The notes: generated by a model not told the origin, from the letters alone. Shown: positions 6,959-16,523, counted from the first letter of the stretch. The stretch is DNA of 52,315 nt from an uncultured Candidatus Thioglobus sp. (GCA_900180385.1 FXLX01000012.1:1-52315); one strand, 5' to 3'. A program made the numbers and translations.

Positions 6959-8761
6959 GTGCTTGACCAAATTCATTCTCCACAAGATATAAAACAGCTG
7001 GATCTAATTCAGCTGCAGTCTTTGGCAGATGAAATTAGGGCGTTTTTAATTAAAAATATTCAAAAAACCGGCGGTCATTTAGCGCCAAATCTTGGCACCA
7101 TTGAAATGACGCTAGCCATGCATTACGTATTTGATACGCCCAAAGATAGTTTTGTATTTGATGTTGGTCATCAAGCTTATACGCACAAAATCTTAACTGG
7201 TCGCCTTGATAAGATGCACACCTTGCGTCAAAAAGACGGCCTTTCAGGCTTTACTAAGCGTTCAGAGAGTAAACATGATAGCTTTGGTGCAGGGCATTCA
7301 TCCACCTCAATAAGCGCCGCATTAGGCATTGCTATCGCTAATGGCATTCATAAAAATAACAATAAATCATTGGCTGTGATTGGTGATGGTGCTTTAACAG
7401 GTGGCATGTCATTTGAAGCACTTAATCATGCAGGTGATAGTAATGCAGATTTGCTAATCATTCTCAATGACAACGACATGAGTATTTCTAAAAATGTTGG
7501 CGCTATGAATAAATACTTAACCAGGCTAATTTCTGGAAAAGTATATTCCACCATGAAATCTAAATCATTAGGATTTTTAGAAAAAATGCCAATGATTCAT
7601 GAGTTTGCCAAACGTTCAGAAGAGCATCTCAAGGGTATGGTATTACCCAGTACTTTGTTTGAGGAGTTGGGTCTTGATTATTTTGGCCCTATTGATGGCC
7701 ACGACCTGCCAACGCTAGTCAAAACCCTGAAAAACCTTAAAATCCAAAATAAACCGCGACTATTACACATTATCACTAAGAAAGGCTTTGGCTTAGAATC
7801 AGCAGAAAATGACCCCTGCAAGTTCCATGGCATAGCCCCTGCTCAAACCAATGCTAGTACTTTACCAAGCTATAGTAGTGTTTTTGGTACTTGGCTTAAT
7901 AACACAGCAAAGTACAATAAAGACTTAGTTGCTATTACACCTGCTATGTGCACAGGATCAGGCATGAGTGATTTTGAGCAGAATTTTCCAGACCAATACT
8001 TTGATGTTGGTATTGCTGAACAACATGCTATTACCTTTGCTGGTGGCTTAGCCACACAAGGCTTAAAACCCATTGTTGCCATTTACTCAACCTTCTTACA
8101 ACGTGGATATGATCAACTCATTCACGATATCGCCTTGCAAGATTTGAATATTGTTTTTGCCATTGATCGTGCAGGTTTGGTTGGCGCAGATGGCGCAACC
8201 CACGCAGGTAGTTTTGATCTTAGTTTTTTACGTTGCATTCCCAACATCACTATTATGTCGCCAAGCAATGCCCAGCAAATGTATCAAATGCTAAATACTG
8301 CATTTGAAATGCCTGGCACAATATGTGTACGCTACCCTCGTGGCACTTCTAATATTGAAGATTACATTAGCAGCGAGCTAATCAAAGTTGGAACTGCCAA
8401 GGTTGTACGTCAAGGTGCTAATATTGTCATTCTTGGCTTTGGTACAATGCTTGAAGCTGCCATTGAAGCAGGAAATGTACTTAATGCAACTGTTGTTGAC
8501 ATGCGCTTTGTTAAGCCTTTGGATGAATCCTTATTAATCCAACTCTCCAAGGATCATTCACAATTTATATCTATTGAAGATAATGCCGCAAACGGTGGTG
8601 CAGGCAGCGCTGTAAGTGAGTTTTTACATAAAAATAAACTAAGCACAGGTTTAAAAATTCTTGGGCTTCCAGATAAATTCACTGAGCAAGGCTCACAATC
8701 TGAACTTTATAAGCTCTACAATTTAGATGCAGCTGGCATTATCAACGCTTCCAAGTCATGA
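6959..8761 (+). CDS. dxs: 1-deoxy-D-xylulose-5-phosphate synthase
   Basis: A 600-residue thiamine-diphosphate enzyme that condenses pyruvate and glyceraldehyde 3-phosphate, the first step of the MEP isoprenoid pathway. The phosphate/substrate region (GGHLAPNLG, FDVGHQAYTHK), the ThDP-Mg motif (GDGALTGGMSFEALNHAG to NDNDMSIS) and the Pyr-domain glutamate region (DVGIAEQHA) are all present. It is about 20 residues shorter than E. coli Dxs. The start is a GTG at 6959 with a weak AAGAA ribosome site. The stop overlaps the next start (ATGA). Another MEP gene, ispG, lies 0.5 kb downstream on the other strand. Confidence 0.97.
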   Translation: MLDQIHSPQDIKQLDLIQLQSLADEIRAFLIKNIQKTGGHLAPNLGTIEMTLAMHYVFDTPKDSFVFDVGHQAYTHKILTGRLDKMHTLRQKDGLSGFTKRSESKHDSFGAGHSSTSISAALGIAIANGIHKNNNKSLAVIGDGALTGGMSFEALNHAGDSNADLLIILNDNDMSISKNVGAMNKYLTRLISGKVYSTMKSKSLGFLEKMPMIHEFAKRSEEHLKGMVLPSTLFEELGLDYFGPIDGHDLPTLVKTLKNLKIQNKPRLLHIITKKGFGLESAENDPCKFHGIAPAQTNASTLPSYSSVFGTWLNNTAKYNKDLVAITPAMCTGSGMSDFEQNFPDQYFDVGIAEQHAITFAGGLATQGLKPIVAIYSTFLQRGYDQLIHDIALQDLNIVFAIDRAGLVGADGATHAGSFDLSFLRCIPNITIMSPSNAQQMYQMLNTAFEMPGTICVRYPRGTSNIEDYISSELIKVGTAKVVRQGANIVILGFGTMLEAAIEAGNVLNATVVDMRFVKPLDESLLIQLSKDHSQFISIEDNAANGGAGSAVSEFLHKNKLSTGLKILGLPDKFTEQGSQSELYKLYNLDAAGIINASKS

Positions 8762-9252
8762 AAAAACTGCTAAAACGCTATAGTCCCAAGCCAAATGATC
8801 TTAAAAATCACAAGCATTTAGGCTGGCTTAGCAAACATCTACATAATGCTAGCTTATGGAATTTTAACCGAAAATCAATTTCTAAAGCCTTTGCAGTAGG
8901 GCTTTTTTGCGCTTTTGTTCCAGTGCCATTTCAAATGCTGTTGGCCGCACCAGCTTCAATTATTTTTGGTGCAAATCTACCCTTGGCAATTGCACTTGTA
9001 TGGATTACCAATCCAATTACCATACCACCTATTTACTATGGCTGCTACAAACTTGGTGCCTGGATTTTAGGTGTACAAATTGAGACTGATTTTGTCATGT
9101 CTTTGGAATATGCTTGGCAAGTGTTTGATACAATTTGGCAGCCATTTTTATTAGGCTGCTTGATTTTTTCAGTTGTCAGCTCGATTATTGGCTACTTTAG
9201 CGTACAGTTGATTTATCGTTATCGCGTGTATAGGCGCCTAAGCAAGCTATAA
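8758..9252 (+). CDS. DUF2062 family membrane protein
   Basis: A 164-residue protein typical of DUF2062. A basic N-terminus is followed by a conserved [16 protein letters not shown] hairpin, then [16 protein letters not shown] with the family's ITNP signature, and a C-terminal hydrophobic segment near residues 130-150. About three membrane segments are predicted by eye. The function of the family is unknown. It overlaps the dxs stop by 4 bases and is therefore translationally coupled to dxs. Its last codons overlap the convergent ispG end. Confidence 0.88.
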   Translation: MKKLLKRYSPKPNDLKNHKHLGWLSKHLHNASLWNFNRKSISKAFAVGLFCAFVPVPFQMLLAAPASIIFGANLPLAIALVWITNPITIPPIYYGCYKLGAWILGVQIETDFVMSLEYAWQVFDTIWQPFLLGCLIFSVVSSIIGYFSVQLIYRYRVYRRLSKL

Positions 9253-10335
9253 ATTATCTGGATTAAGCTTGAGTTGTGCTCTAATTTTTGCCTCAAGCAC
9301 ATCAACTAAATCTTCATTTGAAATTTTTTGATCTGTTTTTCCATCAACATATATTAGATTTGGCTCACCGCCTGTTAGTCCAACAGAAACCGCTTTAGCC
9401 TCACCAGGGCCATTTACTACACAGCCAATAACAGCAGCATCAATTGGCTGTGTAATGTCCTCTAAACGAGCCTCTAATTCGTTAACCACCTTAATCACAT
9501 CAAATTTTTGTCGCGAACAAGATGGGCATGCAATTAGGTTGACGCCTTTTTGGCGTAAATTTAACGACTTAAGGATATCAAAACCAACACGCACTTCATC
9601 GACTGGGTCAGAAGCCAAAGACACACGAATAGTATCACCAATACCTTCAGATAATAACAAACCCAAACCAATAGCTGATTTAACCGTACCCGAGCGCAAT
9701 GATCCTGCTTCTGTAATACCTAAATGTAGCGGATTATCGATTTGTGATGCTAATTGCTTATAAGCAAAAACAGTCATAAATATTTCGCTAGCTTTGAGTG
9801 AAATCTTAAAGTTATCAAAATTAAGTTTATCTAGAATATCAATATGTCTAAAGGCGGACTCCACCATTGCTTCCGGAGTTGGTTCAGTATATTTTTTTTG
9901 TAGATCTTTTTCTAAAGAGCCCGCATTAACGCCGATTCTAATTGGGATTCCATGATCTTTGGCAGCGGCCACAACCTCGCAAACACGATCCTCGCGGCCG
10001 ATATTACCTGGATTGATACGCAAACAATCTGCACCATATTCGGCCACTTTAAGTGCGATTTTATAATCAAAATGAATGTCAGTAATCAGGGGAATATTGG
10101 CTTGTTTTTTAATCTCTTTAAAAGCTTCAGCAGCCTCCATGGTTGGAATAGAGATACGCACTAAATCAGCACCGGCTTTTTCAATGGCTGCAATTTGTTT
10201 TAACGTTGCTTTAACATCAGTGGTTAGCGTATTGGTCATACTTTGGACTGAGATTGGTGCATCGCCACCAATAGCAACATTCCCAACAAAAATTTGTCGT
10301 GACTTTCTTCTTATAATAGTGTGCGTTGCTTTCAT
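9247..10335 (-). CDS. ispG: 4-hydroxy-3-methylbut-2-en-1-yl diphosphate synthase (flavodoxin)
   Basis: A 362-residue IspG (GcpE) enzyme, of normal length for the bacterial form. It converts MEcPP to HMBPP in the MEP pathway using a [4Fe-4S] cluster. The N-terminal TIM barrel begins with [11 protein letters not shown]. The cluster cysteines are visible in CPSCSRQ and [11 protein letters not shown] near the C-terminus. The start overlaps the upstream 99-residue gene by 4 bases, in an operon rlmN, small membrane protein, ispG. The 3' end overlaps the convergent DUF2062 gene by 6 bases. Confidence 0.97.
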   Translation of the reverse strand: MKATHTIIRRKSRQIFVGNVAIGGDAPISVQSMTNTLTTDVKATLKQIAAIEKAGADLVRISIPTMEAAEAFKEIKKQANIPLITDIHFDYKIALKVAEYGADCLRINPGNIGREDRVCEVVAAAKDHGIPIRIGVNAGSLEKDLQKKYTEPTPEAMVESAFRHIDILDKLNFDNFKISLKASEIFMTVFAYKQLASQIDNPLHLGITEAGSLRSGTVKSAIGLGLLLSEGIGDTIRVSLASDPVDEVRVGFDILKSLNLRQKGVNLIACPSCSRQKFDVIKVVNELEARLEDITQPIDAAVIGCVVNGPGEAKAVSVGLTGGEPNLIYVDGKTDQKISNEDLVDVLEAKIRAQLKLNPDNL

Positions 10336-10631
10336 TTTTCTTTAAATGTTTGAATAAGTTCGTCTAGCCCTTTATCGCTTTTCACGCGATAATCAATGAC
10401 GCTCTGATAAGTTTGATCAGATTTAATGATAACACTACTTGGTGCTTCGATGATTTTTTTAGCTTTACTAATAACAATCAAAGTTTGGACAGGAGCTTTT
10501 TCAGCTGGATTTAAAGTTAATTGAGATATAAAATATCCACCAATAAATAAACATAATAAGGCAAAAATCCAAATTTTTAATCGTGAATTTTTCTTCGGCT
10601 TATTGGGGTAATAATCAATTCCTTCTAGCAT
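10332..10631 (-). CDS. Small single-pass membrane protein of unknown function
   Basis: A 99-residue protein with a short basic N-terminus (KPKKNSRLK), one membrane segment at about residues 20-40 ([15 protein letters not shown]) and a C-terminal domain that is probably periplasmic. I do not recognise the family. It overlaps rlmN by 17 bases and ispG by 4 bases, so it is a true member of that operon. In many gammaproteobacteria this slot holds pilF/pilW and rodZ. The topology (cytoplasmic N-terminus, one TM, outer domain) is reminiscent of a very reduced RodZ-like protein, but no helix-turn-helix domain is visible and I do not assign that. Confidence 0.75.
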   Translation of the reverse strand: MLEGIDYYPNKPKKNSRLKIWIFALLCLFIGGYFISQLTLNPAEKAPVQTLIVISKAKKIIEAPSSVIIKSDQTYQSVIDYRVKSDKGLDELIQTFKEK

Positions 10632-11688
10632 TGGATCGGTTGGTTTTGTCTTTAATTTTCCCTGCTAACTGTCCGCATGCTGCATCAACATCTTCTCCTC
10701 GAGTGCGTCGAGTCATAGTGCGAATACCTTGAGAGAAGAGAATATTTTGAAATTTTTCAATCGTTCTGGCGCTCGATACTTGGTAATCAGATTGTGGAAA
10801 TGAATTAAAAGGAATTAAATTTACCTTAGCCGAAACACCTTTTAACAATTTAGCAAGCTGTTGTGCATACTCAGCAGAGTCATTAATATCTTTTAACATC
10901 ACATACTCAAATAAAATATGGCGCTCTTGCTTGCCAGCATTTATATAAATATCACAAGCTTTCATTAATTCATTAATTGGGTATTTTTTATTAATTGGCA
11001 CCAATACATCCCGCAATTCATCTGTCGGCGCATGTAGAGAAATTGCCAAACTAACCGGTACTCGCTCGCTCATGCGCAACAATGCTGGAACAACGCCAGA
11101 ACTAGAAATGGTTACCTTACGACGCGACAAGCCAAACGCCAAATCATCCAACAATAAATCACAAGCACTATAAACCGCCTCCTCATTAAGCATAGGCTCA
11201 CCCATGCCCATAAATACTACATTAGAAATTCGCTTTGCAGATATTTTTAAATGTAAATTCGCTATTAACACCTGGCCAATGATTTCAGCCGTTGATAAAT
11301 TACGATTAAACCCCTGATAGCCTGTTGAGCAAAATGTACAAGCTAATGCACAGCCCACTTGTGATGAAATACAAAGTGTTCCGCGATCTTTTTCAGGGAT
11401 ATAAACCATTTCAATGTGGTTATCACCGCCTGTTTCAATCACCCACTTAACAACGCCATCTAACGCATGATTTTTACTCACAACTGTCGGGAATTCAATA
11501 CAGGCGGTTTCTGATAATTCTTCTCTAAGTTTTTTACTGAGATTTAACATTTGATCAAAATCAAACACATAATCTTTATAAATCCATTTCATTAATTGCT
11601 TGGTACGAAAAGGTTTTTCACCTAATTTTTCAAAGAAATCACTTAAGTCATTTTGATTTAAATTTAATAGGTTTTGCTTTTGCATCAT
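10615..11688 (-). CDS. rlmN: Dual-specificity rRNA/tRNA adenine C2-methyltransferase, radical SAM
   Basis: A 357-residue RlmN. The radical-SAM cluster motif CALACTFCSTG carries the CxxxCxxC pattern, followed by VFMGMGEPMLN. The C-terminal methyl-carrier cysteine lies in DVDAACGQLAG. The enzyme methylates 23S rRNA A2503 and A37 of some tRNAs. The length is close to that of E. coli RlmN. The start may be either of the adjacent ATG codons at 11688 or 11685. It is the first gene of the operon with the 99-residue membrane protein and ispG. Confidence 0.97.
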   Translation of the reverse strand: MMQKQNLLNLNQNDLSDFFEKLGEKPFRTKQLMKWIYKDYVFDFDQMLNLSKKLREELSETACIEFPTVVSKNHALDGVVKWVIETGGDNHIEMVYIPEKDRGTLCISSQVGCALACTFCSTGYQGFNRNLSTAEIIGQVLIANLHLKISAKRISNVVFMGMGEPMLNEEAVYSACDLLLDDLAFGLSRRKVTISSSGVVPALLRMSERVPVSLAISLHAPTDELRDVLVPINKKYPINELMKACDIYINAGKQERHILFEYVMLKDINDSAEYAQQLAKLLKGVSAKVNLIPFNSFPQSDYQVSSARTIEKFQNILFSQGIRTMTRRTRGEDVDAACGQLAGKIKDKTNRSNARRN

Positions 11689-11788
11689 AACAAAAATAGC
11701 CCAGACAAAGCTGTACTACTTAACAATCAATAGAGGGCCTATTTTACAAGATAAGCCAGATCGACTCTTATCATTATTTGAGACATAA

Positions 11789-11815
11789 AAAAAGCACCCG
11801 AAGGTGCTTTTTTCT
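11789..11815 (-). terminator. Rho-independent terminator after HU gene
   Basis: A short GC stem GCACC/GGTGC with a CGAA tetraloop (11796-11809) is flanked by A7 on the left and T6 on the right. It lies just downstream of the HU stop on the minus strand. The symmetric A and T tracts mean it could act in both directions. Confidence 0.88.
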
Positions 11816-11833
11816 CAACTAACGAATAACGAA

Positions 11834-12109
11834 TTAAGCGTTAACTGCATCTTTAAGTGATTTACCCGCTTTAAAAGCTGCCACTTTAGAAGCTTTAATT
11901 TGGATTGTAGCACCAGTTTGTGGGTTGCGGCCTGTGCGTGCTGCACGATCTCTAACCACGAACGAACCAAAACCAGTTAACTGTACGCCATCACCACTAG
12001 CCATAGCGCCAGTAATTGCACCAGTCATAGCATTAAGTGCACGACCTGCGTCTGCTTTTGATAAGTTTGCTGCTGATGCGATTGCATCAATTAATTCTGA
12101 TTTGTTCAT
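11834..12109 (-). CDS. hup: HU family DNA-binding protein
   Basis: A 91-residue histone-like HU protein, full length. It starts [11 protein letters not shown], has the central [21 protein letters not shown]-binding arm (PQTG tip) and ends [14 protein letters not shown] dimers bend and compact DNA without strong sequence preference. It is a single-gene unit with a strong terminator immediately downstream and an AT-rich 155-bp gap upstream (12110-12264), where its promoter must lie. I cannot separate HU-alpha from HU-beta. Confidence 0.96.
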   Translation of the reverse strand: MNKSELIDAIASAANLSKADAGRALNAMTGAITGAMASGDGVQLTGFGSFVVRDRAARTGRNPQTGATIQIKASKVAAFKAGKSLKDAVNA

Positions 12110-12264
12110 TTTTTTCCCTTTTTTGATATTATAAAAATTTATATTAAAAAATAAGCACTCTTATTAATTAATTTCCATCAATTATAGTTAAAAAATTGCT
12201 GTTAAATCAAGCAATTGCAAAAAAATGATTATAAAGCTTAAAAATACCTCTTAAACTGAAATAT

Positions 12265-12750
12265 TTATCGATTCATATCTTTTAAGGTTCTTTGCTTGTC
12301 TCGCTGCCAATCTCTAGATTTAATATCTTGGCGCTTATCATGAGACTTCTTACCCTTAGCAACGCCGATTTCAAGCTTGACTCGTCCACGCTTCCAATAC
12401 ATCTTTAACGGTATTACAGTTACACCCTTCTGGTCAATTTTTTCTTTAAGTCGATTGATCTCTAATCGATTAAGCAATAGCTTTCGAGTTCGGGTTGGAT
12501 CGGGATTTACATGAGTCGATGCACTTTGCAAGGCGGAGATGTGCGCACCAAACAAAAACATCTCACCATTTTTCATGATTACGTAGCTTTCTTTAATATG
12601 TGCTTTACTTTCGCGCAGGCTTTTTACTTCCCAGCCCTCTAAAGAAAGTCCAGCTTCCAACGTTTGTTCGATAAAATAGTCGTGACGTGCTTTTTTATTG
12701 AGCACGATTGTATTCGAACTTGTTTTAGATTTTTTGGATTTTTTTGCCAT
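12265..12750 (-). CDS. smpB: SsrA (tmRNA)-binding protein
   Basis: A 161-residue SmpB, of normal length. It has the conserved [12 protein letters not shown] and GWEVKSLR beginning, [10 protein letters not shown] in the middle, and the [20 protein letters not shown] basic tail. SmpB binds tmRNA and delivers it to stalled ribosomes. No tmRNA gene is visible here. The ATG (12748-12750 on the minus strand) overlaps the ATG of divergent ratA by two bases in a shared CATG. The 5' signals of each gene therefore lie inside the coding sequence of the other. Confidence 0.97.
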   Translation of the reverse strand: MAKKSKKSKTSSNTIVLNKKARHDYFIEQTLEAGLSLEGWEVKSLRESKAHIKESYVIMKNGEMFLFGAHISALQSASTHVNPDPTRTRKLLLNRLEINRLKEKIDQKGVTVIPLKMYWKRGRVKLEIGVAKGKKSHDKRQDIKSRDWQRDKQRTLKDMNR

Positions 12751-13177
12751 GCATCGACTCTCTAAAAGCGCTCTTGTGCCTTACTCGGCAGAGCAAATGT
12801 ATCAATTGGTCAACCAAGTTGATGATTATCCGAAATTTCTCAACTGGTGTTCAAGTACCTCTATTTTAAAGCAAACTACTGATCAAATCATAGCCTCGGT
12901 TGAGATTAATAAAGCCGGTCTTAGGCAAGATTTTACTACAATAAACACCTTGATACCCAATCAACGCATTGATATGACTCTTAAAGAGGGGTTATTTAAA
13001 CAGTTGCATGGATCTTGGGTGTTTAGCAAGCTTAATGACCAAGCTTGTAAGGTTGAGCTTAATTTAAGCTTCAGCTTTTCTTCTAAAATAATTGATATGG
13101 CCATTTCCCCTATTTTTACTAGCATTGCCAACTCCCAACTTGAGGCTTTTGTTAATAGAGCAAAAGAAGTTTATTGA
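12749..13177 (+). CDS. ratA: RatA/Coq10-like START-domain protein
   Basis: A 142-residue polyketide-cyclase/START-fold protein beginning [21 protein letters not shown], with [12 protein letters not shown] and a C-terminal [12 protein letters not shown] helix. This is the family called RatA in E. coli and related to Coq10, a quinone-binding chaperone of respiration. The E. coli name reflects a proposed effect on ribosome subunit joining. A quinone-related role fits the Coq10 kinship. An upstream in-frame extension to 12698 lacks family similarity and would run further into smpB. It is divergent from smpB, as in other gammaproteobacteria, and its stop overlaps the rluE start by one base. Confidence 0.9.
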   Translation: MHRLSKSALVPYSAEQMYQLVNQVDDYPKFLNWCSSTSILKQTTDQIIASVEINKAGLRQDFTTINTLIPNQRIDMTLKEGLFKQLHGSWVFSKLNDQACKVELNLSFSFSSKIIDMAISPIFTSIANSQLEAFVNRAKEVY

Positions 13178-13701
13178 TGTTGTACGCCTTTAACAAACCC
13201 TTTGGTGTGTTGTGCCAATTTAGTGGTGAGGGTGATACATTAGCCAATTATATTAAAATTAAAAACATCTACCCAGCAGGTCGACTAGACAAAGATTCTG
13301 AAGGCTTATTACTGCTAACAGATGACGGAAAACTACAGCACAAAATATCACACCCTAAATTTGACAAACAAAAAACCTACATCGTTCAGGTTGACGGGAA
13401 AATCACTACTGATGCAATTACTCAGCTTTGTCGTGGTGTTACCCTTAAAGATGGGTTAACCAAGCCTGCAGAAGCTGTTATTATCGATGAGCCTAACTGG
13501 TTATGGGATCGAAATCCACCAGTTAGATTTAGAAAAGACATTCCCACTTCGTGGATTAAACTTGTTATTACTGAAGGAAAAAATCGGCAAGTTAGGCGCA
13601 TGACGGCACAGGTTGGCTTTCCTACGCTTAGACTGATTCGCACCCAAATTGGTGATTGGAAGCTTGACAATATTGACATTGGAAAATATGAATCCTTTTA
13701 A
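13177..13701 (+). CDS. rluE: Pseudouridine synthase of the RsuA/RluE group
   Basis: A 174-residue single-domain pseudouridine synthase. The catalytic aspartate lies in GRLDKDSEGLLLLT (near residue 40). KTYIVQVDG and EGKNRQVRRM are further family motifs. There is no N-terminal S4 domain, and length and sequence fit RluE, which modifies 23S rRNA U2457. The ATG at 13177 overlaps the ratA stop (TGATG). The 3' end overlaps the DUF455 start by 14 bases. The genes ratA, rluE and DUF455 form one operon. Confidence 0.9.
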   Translation: MLYAFNKPFGVLCQFSGEGDTLANYIKIKNIYPAGRLDKDSEGLLLLTDDGKLQHKISHPKFDKQKTYIVQVDGKITTDAITQLCRGVTLKDGLTKPAEAVIIDEPNWLWDRNPPVRFRKDIPTSWIKLVITEGKNRQVRRMTAQVGFPTLRLIRTQIGDWKLDNIDIGKYESF

Positions 13702-14476
13702 TCTTAGCTACGAAGCACTAATGTGCACAAATATTACTAAAAAAATTAAATTGGTTAATGAGTTGTACACGTTAAAAAATGAGTGTGGACTTGATTACCA
13801 ATCATCTTGTAAAATTGTTGTTGTAGAGTACCCTGGAAGACCGGAAAAGCCATCCTTGGCTCGGTTTAACACCATGCCAAAACGTGGAAAATCTGATATT
13901 GGCTTTATAGAAACCATTCATGCGATTTGTCATATTGAATTTAATGCTATTAACTTAGCATTAGATGCGGCCTATCGTTTCAGGGGCATGCCTGATCAGT
14001 TCTATAAGGATTGGATTCAAGTGGCTTTTGAAGAATCACAACACTTTCAATTACTCAATAATTATCTAATCGAGCTTGGCTATCAATATGGTGATTTTGA
14101 CGGTCATAATGGTTTATGGAAAATGACCCATGAAACTGATTATGATGTACTTGCTAGAATGGCATTAGTACCTAGAGTGCTTGAGGCCAGAGGCTTAGAT
14201 GCTACACCGAAGATACAAAAACGCTTTACAAATTCCAACTTTAAGCCCATGGTTGGCTTGCTAGATATTATTTTTAAAGATGAAATTGGGCATGTAAAAA
14301 TCGGCAATTATTGGTATCACCATTTATGCAAACAGAGAAATCTTGAACCCATTAAAACTTTTGATGAGCTAATTCAAAAACACATTGGAGAGGCTATTAG
14401 AGGGCCATTTAATATTGAAGCAAGAAAATTAGCTGACTTTACCGATCAAGAGCTAACCTATTTACAGGCCAACTAA
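13688..14476 (+). CDS. DUF455 family ferritin-like protein
   Basis: A 262-residue protein of the DUF455 family, a ferritin-like four-helix bundle related to MiaE and rubrerythrin. Candidate di-metal ligands are seen in FIETIHAICHIEFNAI, FEESQHFQLL and KDEIGHVKIG, which give the repeated E..ExxH pattern. No biochemical role is established for the family. The start at 13688 follows a GGAAAA ribosome site and overlaps rluE by 14 bases. A longer frame to 13649 would run deeper into rluE without homology. The TAA stop overlaps the stop of the convergent DUF3530 gene. Confidence 0.85.
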   Translation: MNPFNLSYEALMCTNITKKIKLVNELYTLKNECGLDYQSSCKIVVVEYPGRPEKPSLARFNTMPKRGKSDIGFIETIHAICHIEFNAINLALDAAYRFRGMPDQFYKDWIQVAFEESQHFQLLNNYLIELGYQYGDFDGHNGLWKMTHETDYDVLARMALVPRVLEARGLDATPKIQKRFTNSNFKPMVGLLDIIFKDEIGHVKIGNYWYHHLCKQRNLEPIKTFDELIQKHIGEAIRGPFNIEARKLADFTDQELTYLQAN

Positions 14477-15360
14477 TCTAGACTGCGCAACCAAGTATCA
14501 ATGGTTGTCACTAAAGCATCTGCTGTGCCGTTCTCTTTATAATAATGATCTGCCTTGTTAATAATTTTCTGCTTGCTTTTCTTATTATTGGCAACATTCA
14601 TTAACCATTGTCGATCTTTAGCAGATCGCCTAACCCCAGGAAAATCTTTCTCACCATAGATATCAAGCACAGGTTTTAACATGGAATCAAGTGGCATGCG
14701 CTTAACCACTTTTTGTTTATAGTCTGTCGCACCCATACCAATACCAACAAAAGCATTTATTTTGTCATCGCCAACTTTATCAAAATAACTCATGGCCATA
14801 TGTGCACCACAGCCATGAGCAATAAGAACAATATTATCAACACCGAGTTTTTTGTAAAAATCTATCGCCGCTTCAATACGCTCATGAGCATATGGAAAGA
14901 TCGGCACATAGTCATAATAAGTGGCCTTCTTATCAAGTACCGGCATCTGCACCGATAAACTATGCCAACCTTTGGCTACCATACCCACTCTAATCGGCTT
15001 AATAACACTATCCCAATTTGCATGATAACCACGAGAATGCATAATAATAACACCGCCTTTTGGCTCATTCGACTCTGCTTCCATGTAAATACTAAACATT
15101 TCTTTGTTATCAGCCAATGGCAAATATTCAACATCGCCATCCATGACTGCATCTTCAATTTCACCAATCATTCGATCTTCACGCTCGAAATCAGGTTTAG
15201 CATCGGTAAACTGGTTATAAAATTTCTGCAATAAAACAGGATTAAACTCGCCAAACCTCGGCAATTCCGGAAATTTTGGAAAATCATCCAAGCTTGGAAA
15301 AAAAGCCGAAACACTCAATGAGGTGCTTAGCACAAAAGTGATGATTACTTTATTCAACAT
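14473..15360 (-). CDS. DUF3530 family exported alpha/beta-hydrolase-like protein
   Basis: A 295-residue protein with a signal peptide (residues 1-19, ending SVSA). The hydrolase-like core has GGVIIMHSRG, a nucleophile-elbow-like VLIAHGCGAHMA, and late DIYGEKD and KADHYY segments that could supply the acid and base. It matches the DUF3530 family. The elbow position holds Cys in place of the usual Ser, so activity is uncertain. It is probably periplasmic. It overlaps the Sel1-repeat gene by 11 bases, in an operon with the rhodanese gene. Confidence 0.82.
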   Translation of the reverse strand: MLNKVIITFVLSTSLSVSAFFPSLDDFPKFPELPRFGEFNPVLLQKFYNQFTDAKPDFEREDRMIGEIEDAVMDGDVEYLPLADNKEMFSIYMEAESNEPKGGVIIMHSRGYHANWDSVIKPIRVGMVAKGWHSLSVQMPVLDKKATYYDYVPIFPYAHERIEAAIDFYKKLGVDNIVLIAHGCGAHMAMSYFDKVGDDKINAFVGIGMGATDYKQKVVKRMPLDSMLKPVLDIYGEKDFPGVRRSAKDRQWLMNVANNKKSKQKIINKADHYYKENGTADALVTTIDTWLRSLD

Positions 15361-15895
15361 ATTTTTTATTTAGAAGCTCTAGAGCCTCTTTTGCATCTGG
15401 ATGATTATTTTTCGTGGCTCGATTAAACCAGTAATAAGCCTCTTTGATGTCGCCTTTTTCTAGCATCAGTGAAGCTAAGTTAAACTGAGCATATTCATCT
15501 TCTTGCTGGGCAGCGATTAGCCACCAGCTTTGCGCCAATTCAATATTCTTATCAATACCTTTGCCATCATAATAAAGCATGGCTAGTTCACTTTGAGCAT
15601 AAGACAAGCCTTGTTTGGCCGATTTATCAAACCACTCAAAGGCTTTTTTGTCGTCTTTCTCAGCACCAAGTCCGTGTAAATAACTAAGCCCAATATTATT
15701 TTGCGCAGCACTATGTCCGCCGTCAGCGGCACGCATCATCCAATTAAATGCTTCGCTATTGCGACCCATTTGTGAATAATCGTAGCCAATTTGATACCAA
15801 CGATCAAATCTTGTTTCAGCTTGCGCGAATGAGGTAATTAACCCGTAAAAAAGGGACGCTATTAACATCCCTCTTTTTAAACCAACGGTTAACAA
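15350..15895 (-). CDS. Exported Sel1-repeat protein
   Basis: A protein of about 172-181 residues with a signal peptide (cleavage probably after FAQA) and four tandem Sel1-like TPR repeats, such as SAAQNNIGLSYLHGLGAEKD and YAQSELAMLYYDGKGIDKN. Repeats of this type form a solenoid for protein binding. The start is uncertain. TTG at 15895 overlaps the rhodanese stop, whereas ATG at 15868 has an AGAGGG sequence almost touching it. The protein lies between a periplasmic rhodanese and a periplasmic hydrolase-like protein, so it is probably periplasmic and may scaffold one of them (inference). Confidence 0.83.
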   Translation of the reverse strand: MLTVGLKRGMLIASLFYGLITSFAQAETRFDRWYQIGYDYSQMGRNSEAFNWMMRAADGGHSAAQNNIGLSYLHGLGAEKDDKKAFEWFDKSAKQGLSYAQSELAMLYYDGKGIDKNIELAQSWWLIAAQQEDEYAQFNLASLMLEKGDIKEAYYWFNRATKNNHPDAKEALELLNKKYVE

Positions 15896-15896
15896 T

Positions 15897-16523
15897 TTAT
15901 TTAACTGTTAAGCCTAAAAGCTTCCAATCGTTCATACCACCGCGGTAGTATTTGATCTTGCTTTGAGGATAACCCATTGTTAATAGCGCGCGAATCGCTG
16001 CAGGAGATTGACCACACCATGAACCATTACAGAACAAGTATAGTGTCTTAGCGCCATCGTAATTCAATACGCCATCCATATCTTTAACACCAAACTTACC
16101 TGTTAAGATTTCTACAACTGCCATAGGATCTTTGGCTAATGCCTTAGAGTTAAGCTTTGTATATGGAACGTTAATTGCATGTGGAATTGTACCTTTCTTA
16201 ACCCAGCCCGGTGTACGCGCATCAACAATCAACATTGATGTGTTGCCACCAGCAATATCACGCGCTGCGTGAATTACATCAAGCTCAGTAACTGTTTCAA
16301 CTGCAGCAGGTGCAAATGGTTTAGTTGGCTGAATACAAAATGGTGGACAAGGACGTGATGTCTTTGCAAATGCAGGGTCGATTGTTGCTTTGTTATCTTG
16401 GTTACGTGAAATTCCCGCAATTTCCATAACGCCTTTAACGATACCAACTGGCTTAGCTGTTACAGCTGTTGATGCTAATAATGCTACTGACGCAGCAGAT
16501 AATACTAATGTTTGAAGTTTCAT
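15897..16523 (-). CDS. Periplasmic rhodanese-like protein
   Basis: A 208-residue protein with a signal peptide (residues 1-23, ending STAVTA) and a C-terminal rhodanese domain. DARTPGWVKKGTIPHAINVP lies in the first half, and the active-site loop is LFCNGSWCGQSP, with Cys at the catalytic position and a second Cys four residues later. Exported rhodaneses handle sulfane sulfur, which suits a sulfur-oxidising lifestyle (inference). The ATG at 16523 follows a strong GAGGAG site; a longer frame to 16562 is unlikely. It heads the operon with the Sel1 and DUF3530 genes. Confidence 0.87.
   Translation of the reverse strand: MKLQTLVLSAASVALLASTAVTAKPVGIVKGVMEIAGISRNQDNKATIDPAFAKTSRPCPPFCIQPTKPFAPAAVETVTELDVIHAARDIAGGNTSMLIVDARTPGWVKKGTIPHAINVPYTKLNSKALAKDPMAVVEILTGKFGVKDMDGVLNYDGAKTLYLFCNGSWCGQSPAAIRALLTMGYPQSKIKYYRGGMNDWKLLGLTVK

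Noticed and set aside
12749..13177. Toxin-antitoxin module suggested by the RatA name
   Set aside because: No antitoxin-like gene (ratB) follows; the next gene is rluE. The protein is better viewed as a Coq10-like START-domain protein.
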